Below, one piece after another: positions 7,360 through 13,032 of a stretch of 13,032 bases of DNA; positions within the stretch are counted from its first letter, which is position 1, and every line of letters starts with the position of its first letter. Under the pieces are notes generated by a model. It saw only the letters and a list, made by a program, of their open reading frames with translations, was not told the DNA's origin and ran no database searches. The stretch is taken from NCBI GenBank assembly GCA_905235775.1, contig CAJOMY010000035.1, positions 1-13,032 of the forward strand, read 5' to 3'. The stretch is from an uncultured Bacteroidales bacterium (GTDB taxonomy: Bacteria > Bacteroidota > Bacteroidia > Bacteroidales > UBA932). The position numbers and the translations under genes were made by a program.

Positions 7360-9081
7360 CTACCAGAAGTAAATGTAAAACGCGATCGTGAAGGCCAGGA
7401 TGATGCAGGAATGGATGACATCCCAGGTGCTCCAGGAGGCCCGGGTGGCGGCCTTCTGCTCAGGCGTGGCCGTGCCGAAGCACAGGCCCTGCACCTGCGC
7501 CTCGGTCGGTTTCGGGGTCAGCCAGGTGACCACGAGGGCCAGCACGATGCAGAAAAGGAACATCCAGACGCAGAAGGCGTACACGTTCAGCTCATTGAAG
7601 ATGAAAGTGAACACGTTGTGCGCTTCGGGATTGAGGATCATCGTGATCAGGCGCGTGAAGCCCAGGATCAGGCCCACGATGAGGGTCCACATACCGGCCT
7701 TCGGGGAGGTCTTCTTCCAGCAGATACCGAGGAGGAACACGGCCGCGATGGCCGGCGCCAGGAGGCTCTGGACACTCTGGATATAGTTGTACAGGCTCTT
7801 GCCCATGCGCTGGATGACGAAGATCCACAACACGCCGAACACAACCACGACAATGGTGGCGATACGGCCGATCGAGACGAGCTCCTTCTCATCAGTCTCC
7901 GGATGCCTGCGCTTGTAGATATCAATCGTATAAAGCATGGCGGAGGAGTTGTAGAGCGAAGCCAGGGAGCTCATCAGGGCAGCGAGAATACCGCAGATCA
8001 CCACCCCCTTGAGGCCGACCGGCAGCAGGGTGTTGACGAGCATCGGGAAGGCGATGTCCGGATTGGCCACGGTGCCGTCGGCATTCACGCCCAGAGCGGC
8101 GGCCAGGGTCTGGCCGACCTGGGAATCCGGCGTCTTGGTGAGCGCGAAGGCGATCATGCCCGGGATCAGGAACAGGAACACCGGGAGGAGCTTGAGGTAT
8201 GCGCCGAAGATCGTGCCGCGGCGGGATTCTTTCTGGTTCTTGCCGGAGAGGACGCGCTGGACGATGAACTGGTCCGTGCACCAGTACCAGAAACCGATGA
8301 TGGCGGAACCGAAGAGGGCGCCGTACCACGGGAATTCGGAATCCTGACCGCTGCGCATCAGCGTGGTCATCGAGTCTCCGTATTCGTTGACAGGCTGCGC
8401 GGCGCAGATGTCCATCATGGCGTTCCAGCCACCGAGTTCGCGCAGGCCCAGCCACAGGATCACAAGCGAGCCCAGCAGCAGGATCGGCGTCTGCAGGACG
8501 GATGTCTTGAGCACCGACTCCATACCGCCGATGACGGTGTAGATGGCGGTGATGACCACAAGGGCCAGGGCGGCCACCCAGAAGTTGATGCCGAGCAGGG
8601 TGTTCAACGCGAGGCCGCCGGCGAGGACGGTCACGGACACCTTGGTCAGGACATAGCTGGCGAGGGACAGCCAGGTGAGGATGCTGCGGCTTTCCTTGTT
8701 GTAACGCTTTTCGAGGAACTCGGGCATCGTGTAAACCATGCTGCGCTCGTAGAACGGCACGAAGACCCAGCCGAGGATGAGGATCATCCAGCCCTGGATC
8801 TCCCAGTGGGCCTGGGCCATGCCGGCGGAAGCGCCGGTGCCCGCGAGGCCGATCAGGTGCTCGGAGCCGATGTTGGAAGCGAAGATGGACGCGCCGATGG
8901 CGATCCATGTGGCGCTGCGGCCACTCAGGAAATAATCGCCGGAGGTCTCTTTTTTCTTACGGGAGACATCCCAGCAGATCCAGACCATCGCGAGGAAGAA
9001 CAGACCGATGACGATCCAGTCCCAGGACGCGAGGGAGATGCGGTTCAGGTCCGCAGCCTGTAAAGGCAGGAAATTAAACAT
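7360..9081 (-). CDS. SSS-family sodium:sugar symporter, probable arabinose transporter
   Basis: 573-residue polytopic membrane protein of the solute:sodium symporter family (SGLT/vSGLT-like fold). Hydrophobic segments begin at about residues 20-39 and continue to the last at about 555-572, consistent with 13-14 helices. The family signature runs through GRSATWIAIGASIFASNIGSE (54-74); GFWYWCTDQFIVQRVLSGKN (263-282) and the helix ALMSSLASLYNSSAMLYT (368-385) match the conserved core. Ser371-Ser372 sit where vSGLT has its sodium-site serines. Substrate is inferred from context: between an aldose epimerase and araD, so inner-membrane sodium-driven uptake of L-arabinose is likely. In B. thetaiotaomicron a comparable symporter sits in its arabinose cluster and is called AraP (from memory). 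Start 9081 precedes a short polar N terminus before helix 1. Confidence 0.92.
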   Translation of the reverse strand: MFNFLPLQAADLNRISLASWDWIVIGLFFLAMVWICWDVSRKKKETSGDYFLSGRSATWIAIGASIFASNIGSEHLIGLAGTGASAGMAQAHWEIQGWMILILGWVFVPFYERSMVYTMPEFLEKRYNKESRSILTWLSLASYVLTKVSVTVLAGGLALNTLLGINFWVAALALVVITAIYTVIGGMESVLKTSVLQTPILLLGSLVILWLGLRELGGWNAMMDICAAQPVNEYGDSMTTLMRSGQDSEFPWYGALFGSAIIGFWYWCTDQFIVQRVLSGKNQKESRRGTIFGAYLKLLPVFLFLIPGMIAFALTKTPDSQVGQTLAAALGVNADGTVANPDIAFPMLVNTLLPVGLKGVVICGILAALMSSLASLYNSSAMLYTIDIYKRRHPETDEKELVSIGRIATIVVVVFGVLWIFVIQRMGKSLYNYIQSVQSLLAPAIAAVFLLGICWKKTSPKAGMWTLIVGLILGFTRLITMILNPEAHNVFTFIFNELNVYAFCVWMFLFCIVLALVVTWLTPKPTEAQVQGLCFGTATPEQKAATRASWSTWDVIHSCIILAFTIAFYIYFW

Positions 9082-9102
9082 TGTATGACACGTTTTGGTT
9101 GT

Positions 9103-10188
9103 TTATTTCACGCTGAAGGCGAAAATGCAGTGGCTGCGGTAGGTCTCGCCGGGACGGAGCACCACGGAAGGCCACTGGGGTTTGTTGGGGCTGTCCGGAT
9201 AGTGCTGCGTCTCCAGGCAGATGCCGGTGCGCTGCTGGTAGACCACGCCGCCCTTGCCGGTCACGGTGCCGTCGAGGAAATTGCCGCTGTAGACCTGGAT
9301 GCCCGGCTCGTCGGTATAGACTTTAAGGTCGATGCCCGTCTTGGGGCAATAGAGCTCGGCGGCGACGGCGTTGAGTTCGCCCGCGGTGTCCAGAACCCAG
9401 TTGTGGTCGTAACCGTTGCCGTTCTTGAGCTGCTCGAAATCATACTCGCCGATGCGGTCGCCGACCTTGTGCATCACGGTGAAGTCCATCGGGGTACCGG
9501 CCACGGGAAGGATCTCGCCGGTGGTCATGTAGGTGTCGTCCACCGGGGTGTAACCGGAGGCGTTGACATAGAGTTCGTCCTCGCAGATGCTGTGGTTCGC
9601 CGGATCGCCGGACAGGTTGAAATACGAGTGGTTGGTCATGTTGATGATCGTCGGCGCCGTGGTGGTGGCCTCGTAGGCGATTTCGATCCTGTTGTCGTCG
9701 GTCAGGGTGTAGGTCACGAACGCCGTGACGGCTCCCGGGAAATTGTTGTCCCCCTCCGGGGAGTCCATGCGCAGCCGGATATGGCGGGCGTCGGCCTCCA
9801 CGACCTTGTAGGGCTGATACTGCCAGCCGGTCGGTCCGCCGTGCAGACAGTGGCCGAAATTATTCTTCGGAAGGTCGTACTCCACGCCGTCCAGGGTGAA
9901 GCGCCCCTGGGCGATGCGGTTCGCATAGCGCCCGATGGAGGCGCCGAAGTCGGTCTGGTTGTTTTCCGGATAGTAGTCCTCGACCTTGTCGAAACCCAGG
10001 ACCACGTCACGCTTCACGCCGTCCTTGTCAGGCAGGACGATGGCCGTGATGCGGCCGCCGAAGTTGGTGACGGTCACTTCCATTCCGGAATTGTTGCTCA
10101 GCTTGTAGAAACGGTCGCCCTGCTCGCGGGTACAGGAGAAGGCGACGAGGGCGCAAAGCGCCACCAGAAGGGTTTTTGCGGTTTTCAT
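9103..10188 (-). CDS. galM: Aldose 1-epimerase (mutarotase) lipoprotein
   Basis: 361 residues. Residues 1-19 are a lipoprotein signal (MKTAKTLLV, lipobox AFSC, Cys19), so the enzyme is probably anchored facing the periplasm. The mutarotase fold follows, with GRYANRI (86-92), CLHGG (114-118, His116), TNHSYFNLSG (185-194, catalytic-acid His187), YDHNW (260-264) and the catalytic base Glu326 in LETQHYPDSPN. Members interconvert alpha and beta anomers of free aldoses; next to the symporter and araD the likely substrate is L-arabinose released by arabinofuranosidases, supplying the transported anomer. It comes first after a promoter-like site and 33 bases after the arabinofuranosidase stop, and is followed by the symporter after 21 bases. 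Comparable genes in Bacteroides arabinose clusters are called araM. Confidence 0.94.
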   Translation of the reverse strand: MKTAKTLLVALCALVAFSCTREQGDRFYKLSNNSGMEVTVTNFGGRITAIVLPDKDGVKRDVVLGFDKVEDYYPENNQTDFGASIGRYANRIAQGRFTLDGVEYDLPKNNFGHCLHGGPTGWQYQPYKVVEADARHIRLRMDSPEGDNNFPGAVTAFVTYTLTDDNRIEIAYEATTTAPTIINMTNHSYFNLSGDPANHSICEDELYVNASGYTPVDDTYMTTGEILPVAGTPMDFTVMHKVGDRIGEYDFEQLKNGNGYDHNWVLDTAGELNAVAAELYCPKTGIDLKVYTDEPGIQVYSGNFLDGTVTGKGGVVYQQRTGICLETQHYPDSPNKPQWPSVVLRPGETYRSHCIFAFSVK

Positions 10189-10194
10189 ATCGTG

Positions 10195-10226
10195 TAAAGA
10201 TAGCTATTCTTCCGATAAATATCAAA
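10195..10226 (-). promoter_or_regulatory. Candidate promoter of the arabinose catabolic genes
   Basis: On the minus strand TTTG (10223-10226, overlapping the arabinofuranosidase TGA) is followed after 20 bases by TATCTTTA (10195-10202), seven of eight matches to TAnnTTTG. The epimerase ATG at 10188 lies six bases after the -7 box, so the mRNA would be leaderless or nearly so. It would drive epimerase, symporter, araD, araA and the kinase, and possibly the genes beyond. No operator could be recognised. Confidence 0.5.
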
Positions 10227-12027
10227 TCTTCGTCTCCACCAGGCGCATCTCGTAGATGCCGCCGGTCTGCTTGCCCTCGTGCGCGACAATCTTCACGCGC
10301 ACGGCCTTCCGGCCAGCGAGCAGGGCATCCGGCACGGGGAACTCCTCGGTGATGAAGGCGGACGTGTTCCAGCGGCCGGTGTTGTTGACCGACTGCAGGA
10401 GCGTATCATCCACGTAGATATCGAACTCGCGGGTCTTCCACTCCCCCACGCCCCAGTACTTCAGGAAGACGGACAGGCCGGTGCGGCCGCCCGTCTGCAA
10501 GAGGTAGCTGAAGTAGCGTCCATTGCGGGCGTCACGGTAGAAGACGTCGTTGTCGTTGCCGGTCATGGAGCCGTTCGTCTGCATCTGGTGATCCGTCTCC
10601 GGCTGCTGCTCGCCCGGCTGCACGCGGTCGGTCGTGCGGGCGTCGAGCGCGGCGCGTGCCTGCTCCTCGCGGGCCGTCTCTTCCAGATATTCGGCGTAGT
10701 CGCCGGGCGTCATCGCCAGCCAGTACATCATGTAGCGGGCGTCGTGAATCTCGAAGAAGGGCTGCAGCTCGCCCTCGATGCGGTTGTGCACCTCGCCCGT
10801 CAGGCGGAAGTGCAGGGGCTCGCCGGGAATACTCTCCAGCTGCGTGGCAAGGCCGTCGATGTCGTCCGAGACGAAGAAGGGGGCCTCGGCGACCGGCAGC
10901 CTGGCCCCGCTCGCATACTGCCCGAAGCGGCTGTCGTCCGCAATCAGGTGCGCAAGGTCCTCGGTGCCCGTTTTCATACCGAGCAGGATCGGGCCGTGCA
11001 TCAGGGCCACGTACTGCGGCACGTTGACCAGGTGCTCCACGCGGTTCTCCATCGGGAAGCGGACCTCCACCACGTCACCTTTCTTCCAGCGGCGCGCGAT
11101 GCGGACGTAGGAAGAAGGCTTGCCGGACAGGCGCCGGCGGAGTTTGCCGTTCACGCGCACCTCGAAGGCGCCGTCCTGCACCCATGACGGGCAGCGGAGC
11201 TGCAGGGCGAAGCGCCGGCGTCCCTCGGTGATGCGGAAGACCGCCGTCTCCCCATACGGGAAATCAGTCTCCTGGCGCAGCGTGACGCCGCGCTCGCGCC
11301 AGTTCAGCTCGGATGCGGCGTAGAGGTTGACATAGAGCGAGCGGCCCTTGTGCGTATAGATGAACTGGCCGTATTTGCCGTGGTTCTCCATGCCCGTGCC
11401 CACGCAGCACCACATCGCCTCGTTCGGGGCGGAATAGTTGCGGTAGTGGCGCGGCCGTGCGGAGGTGAAATAGACGTAACCGCCATGTTCGGGATGCTGG
11501 GTGGACAGGATGTGGTTGAAGAGCGCACGCTCGTAGAAATCGGCATAACGCGCCTCGGGCTCGAGGCGGTGCAGGTCCTCCGTCAGCTTGAGCATGTTGT
11601 AGGTGTTGCAGGACTCGGGACCGTCGATGTCGCGGACGAAGTCGATGCAGGCGTCCGCGCTCGGGAAGTGCTCCCGCCGGCTGTTGCCGCCGAAAGCGAG
11701 GCTGCGGCCGCCGGTCACGTTCTCCCAGAACCAGCGTCCGGCCTCCAGGTAGCCCTCGTCGCCCGAGAGCTCCGCGATGCGCGTGAAGCCCACGGCCTTG
11801 GGGACCTGGGTGTTGGCGTGCATGTTGTCCAGGATGTCGTCGTGGTCGCGCATGGCGTCCAGCAGGAGCTTGTGCGAGAAGCGGCGGGCGCAGTGGAGGT
11901 AGCTCTCATCGCCGGTCAGCGCATAAGCGTCGGCGAGCACCTCGTTCATGCCGCCGTGCTCGTTGCGCAGCATCTCCTCCAGCGTCCCACTGTACGGCGC
12001 ACAGACGTAGATTTTCTTGCGGGTCAT
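10222..12027 (-). CDS. Beta-L-arabinofuranosidase (GH127/GH146), N-terminally truncated and fused
   Basis: 601 residues of the former DUF1680 family, which cleaves terminal beta-L-arabinofuranosyl residues using a zinc-bound cysteine nucleophile. The alpha/alpha-barrel part keeps EHGGMNEVLADAY (23-35), HANTQVPK (70-77), candidate acid/base Glu119 (REHF), Glu138-x-Cys140 (ESCNTYNML) and Cys207-Cys208 (MWCCVGTGMENHGKYG), matching the Glu/Cys zinc and nucleophile pattern of HypBA1. Beta domains follow, ending with a carbohydrate-binding-like sandwich (about 490-601). Bacteroidota relatives run to about 790 residues with a signal peptide; here the first ~200 are missing. Residues 1-12 (MTRKKIYVCAPY) belong to an unrelated small phage-type protein. 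So the barrel is incomplete, export is lost and activity is doubtful. Start set at 12027 by the Shine-Dalgarno at 12032-12040; an in-frame ATG at 12051 lies within the upstream gene. Its neighbour to the left is the arabinose catabolic cluster, which fits its role. Confidence 0.85.
   Translation of the reverse strand: MTRKKIYVCAPYSGTLEEMLRNEHGGMNEVLADAYALTGDESYLHCARRFSHKLLLDAMRDHDDILDNMHANTQVPKAVGFTRIAELSGDEGYLEAGRWFWENVTGGRSLAFGGNSRREHFPSADACIDFVRDIDGPESCNTYNMLKLTEDLHRLEPEARYADFYERALFNHILSTQHPEHGGYVYFTSARPRHYRNYSAPNEAMWCCVGTGMENHGKYGQFIYTHKGRSLYVNLYAASELNWRERGVTLRQETDFPYGETAVFRITEGRRRFALQLRCPSWVQDGAFEVRVNGKLRRRLSGKPSSYVRIARRWKKGDVVEVRFPMENRVEHLVNVPQYVALMHGPILLGMKTGTEDLAHLIADDSRFGQYASGARLPVAEAPFFVSDDIDGLATQLESIPGEPLHFRLTGEVHNRIEGELQPFFEIHDARYMMYWLAMTPGDYAEYLEETAREEQARAALDARTTDRVQPGEQQPETDHQMQTNGSMTGNDNDVFYRDARNGRYFSYLLQTGGRTGLSVFLKYWGVGEWKTREFDIYVDDTLLQSVNNTGRWNTSAFITEEFPVPDALLAGRKAVRVKIVAHEGKQTGGIYEMRLVETKI
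11985..12000. other. Junction between mobile-element DNA and Bacteroidota DNA
   Basis: Reading the minus strand, codons up to about 12 of the fused gene (MTRKKIYVCAPY) resemble the start of DUF4406/nucleoside-deoxyribosyltransferase-like proteins found in prophages, while from about codon 14 (GTLEEMLRNEHGGMNE) the protein is an arabinofuranosidase from mid-domain. The switch therefore lies within a few bases of 11990. No insertion-sequence end, tRNA or repeat is visible at the point. It may be a real illegitimate recombination scar or an assembly chimera. Confidence 0.65.
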
Positions 12028-12488
12028 TTTCTCACCTCCTGCACACAGCACCAGCTCTGCGGTGGGCGTTTAAGCCCAAAATCTGACAGCGGGCGCGTGG
12101 TGTCGTAGATTACGAGGTCGGAGATATGCCAGCCGTAGCCTTTGCTTCTGTTTCCCAAGTACTCCTTAATCTCTCGATCTGTCAGACACGGAGATAATTT
12201 TTCAAGCACTAACTCGTCGGGTATGCTTGCGGGAAGCAAGGTATTGTTGAAGATTGGCATTACATGATCGCAGACAAACTCTCCGATGACGGCGCCGCGC
12301 CCTTTGTAGATAAAGTGTCCTTCCTCGTCAACCCACGGAATCTCTGACTCCGCTTTCGTCTCGTAAATGTAGCATTTGAACGGCGGCTCGATCTTCGGTC
12401 GAGTCTTTCGCACCTCAACGGTCTTTTCGCCGATGGCGATCCTGGCGCACCACTCCGGCCGGATCGATAGCATTACGGCTTTATTCAT
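12024..12488 (-). CDS. ASCH-domain protein, phage/mobile-element type
   Basis: 154 residues. The N-terminal half has the ASCH hallmark SIRPEWCARIAIGEKTVEVR (8-27) and then GAVIGEFVCD (65-74), a PUA-like beta-barrel fold thought to bind RNA or modified nucleotides. The C-terminal tail LKRPPQSWCCVQE (139-151) is shared by many prophage and conjugative-element versions (from memory). Its exact function is unknown. It is preceded by AAGGAG seven bases before the ATG, overlaps the methyltransferase stop as ATGA, and its own stop overlaps the next start as ATGA, the dense packing of phage modules. The DNA here is visibly AT-richer than the arabinose genes. It lies on the mobile-element side of the junction near 11990. 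Confidence 0.85.
   Translation of the reverse strand: MNKAVMLSIRPEWCARIAIGEKTVEVRKTRPKIEPPFKCYIYETKAESEIPWVDEEGHFIYKGRGAVIGEFVCDHVMPIFNNTLLPASIPDELVLEKLSPCLTDREIKEYLGNRSKGYGWHISDLVIYDTTRPLSDFGLKRPPQSWCCVQEVRK
12032..12040 (-). promoter_or_regulatory. Strong Shine-Dalgarno before the fused gene
   Basis: AGGAGGTGA lies seven bases (counted from AGGAGG) before the ATG at 12027, inside the end of the ASCH gene. It decides the start of the fused gene and is unlike the Bacteroidota genes further left, which lack such sites. Confidence 0.85.
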
Positions 12489-13032
12489 TCTGCGACTCCT
12501 TCACATAATTCCGGCAGATTTGCCCGCACCAGCGCACAGGCGACCGGCGGTGTCACGGCGTTGCCGCATTTGGCGGTCTGTTCACATTTCGGATACGGGT
12601 TGCCGTCGGCGTCGTGGTCGATGATGTAGTCCGGCGGAAAGCCCTGTGCGGCAAACAGCTCTTTCGGCTGCAGCATACGCATCCGGATGTCCGTGATGAT
12701 GTATTCTTCGCCGTGGATCGTTACCAGCGCGAACCGGTCTTTGGTCGTGATCGTGTCCAGCGGTTTCGTCACGCTCTTTGCCACGCCTGTCGAGAAGTAT
12801 TTGACCAGAAACGCCTGTACCTCGGCGTGATGCAATCCTCCGGCCGTGACGGTCGTCAACGGCTCGTCCATCGGCTGACCGTCCTGATGGTTGCGCAGCG
12901 TCATGATGTGCGCCGTGACCAGGCTGTTGTGATCCTTCGACGTGACCGTCCCGAGCGGCTTGTCCGCCGCGCTGCCTGAACCGGTGTACCCGCCCGCGTA
13001 GTTCTTCATGATGTGCGCGATTGACCGCGCGT
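12485..13032 (-). CDS. DNA cytosine-5 methyltransferase, C-terminal part
   Basis: Incomplete: the frame is open through the window edge (RSIAHI precedes the internal Met at 13009), so the catalytic N-terminal half with the PCQ loop lies outside. The C-terminal features fit phage-type m5C methyltransferases: RMLQPKELFAAQGFPPDYI (residues 111-129 counted from the Met at 13009), motif IX-like, and KCGNAVTPPVACAL (147-160), motif X, which completes the SAM-binding fold. Before these lies a target-recognition region made of three spaced units: KPLGTVT (17-23), EPLTTVT (49-55) and KPLDTIT (82-88). It would methylate cytosine at an unknown target, perhaps to protect a phage or mobile element from restriction. 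Its stop overlaps the ASCH start as ATGA. No cognate restriction endonuclease is visible in the window. Confidence 0.85.
   Translation of the reverse strand, partial: ARSIAHIMKNYAGGYTGSGSAADKPLGTVTSKDHNSLVTAHIMTLRNHQDGQPMDEPLTTVTAGGLHHAEVQAFLVKYFSTGVAKSVTKPLDTITTKDRFALVTIHGEEYIITDIRMRMLQPKELFAAQGFPPDYIIDHDADGNPYPKCEQTAKCGNAVTPPVACALVRANLPELCEGVAE
12496..12501 (-). promoter_or_regulatory. Shine-Dalgarno of the ASCH gene
   Basis: AAGGAG on the minus strand, seven bases before the ATG at 12488 and within the end of the methyltransferase gene. It supports the chosen start and a host or phage that initiates translation with Shine-Dalgarno pairing. Confidence 0.75.
12746..12961 (-). repeat. Three degenerate repeats in the methyltransferase recognition region
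   Basis: The pattern (K/E)-P-L-x-T-(V/I)-T recurs three times at spacings of 32 and 33 residues, and each unit continues with a short loop and a hydrophobic strand (SLVTAH, AEVQAF, ALVTIH). This is protein-level repetition; the DNA copies have diverged. Similar proline-led units occur in the recognition domains of other phage-type m5C methyltransferases (recalled). Confidence 0.6.

Noticed and set aside
6625..9063. 812-codon plus-strand open frame opposite araD and the symporter
   Set aside because: Shadow of the real genes; the product is an H, D, G, R-rich low-complexity string with no family resemblance.
12024..13032. A complete restriction-modification or defence island at the right edge
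   Set aside because: Only a partial methyltransferase and an ASCH protein are visible; no endonuclease or other defence gene is present in the window.

Overview
The window looks like a GC-rich chromosomal piece from a Bacteroidota bacterium (Bacteroidales, probably gut- or rumen-associated). The grounds are: two promoter-like sites matching the Bacteroidota pattern (TTTG, 19-20 bases, TAnnTTTG); genes at 336-10188 that lack Shine-Dalgarno sequences; lipoprotein-tagged aldose epimerase; and the gene order itself. Every supported gene lies on the minus strand, so transcription runs from high to low coordinates. Genus cannot be resolved from this sequence alone.

Right edge (about 11990-13032): a short phage- or mobile-element-type segment. 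It holds the C-terminal part of a DNA cytosine-5 methyltransferase (running off the edge), an ASCH-domain protein, and the first ~12 codons of a third small protein, chained by ATGA overlaps and carrying strong Shine-Dalgarno sites. Those 12 codons run in frame into a beta-L-arabinofuranosidase (GH127/GH146, formerly DUF1680) that has lost its signal peptide and roughly its first 200 residues. This is a sharp junction between unrelated DNAs: either a real recombination scar or a metagenome assembly chimera.

Middle (3482-12027): an L-arabinose catabolic cluster. In transcription order it is the truncated arabinofuranosidase, aldose 1-epimerase lipoprotein (mutarotation), SSS-family sodium/sugar symporter (uptake), L-ribulose-5-phosphate 4-epimerase AraD, L-arabinose isomerase AraA and an FGGY kinase acting as L-ribulokinase. 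Together they would convert released arabinose to D-xylulose 5-phosphate. A promoter-like site sits just before the epimerase gene; no arabinose regulator gene is present.

Left (336-3475): six bases after the kinase stop begins a run of housekeeping-type genes: a stand-alone HsdR_N nuclease-fold protein, a CCA-adding-enzyme-like nucleotidyltransferase with HD domain, a XerC/D-type tyrosine recombinase, and the ribosome hibernation factor HPF, ending at a strong intrinsic terminator (285-316). The recombinase gene carries an in-frame 114-bp imperfect palindrome, probably an inserted REP/MITE-like element.

Far left (1-255): the start of a lipoprotein/TPR-type gene that appears frame-shifted and internally deleted. 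I see no tRNA, rRNA, CRISPR array or complete transposon. I did not find a clear novel multi-gene system; the points most worth checking are the junction near 11990, the palindrome in the recombinase gene, and the near-leaderless promoter layout.
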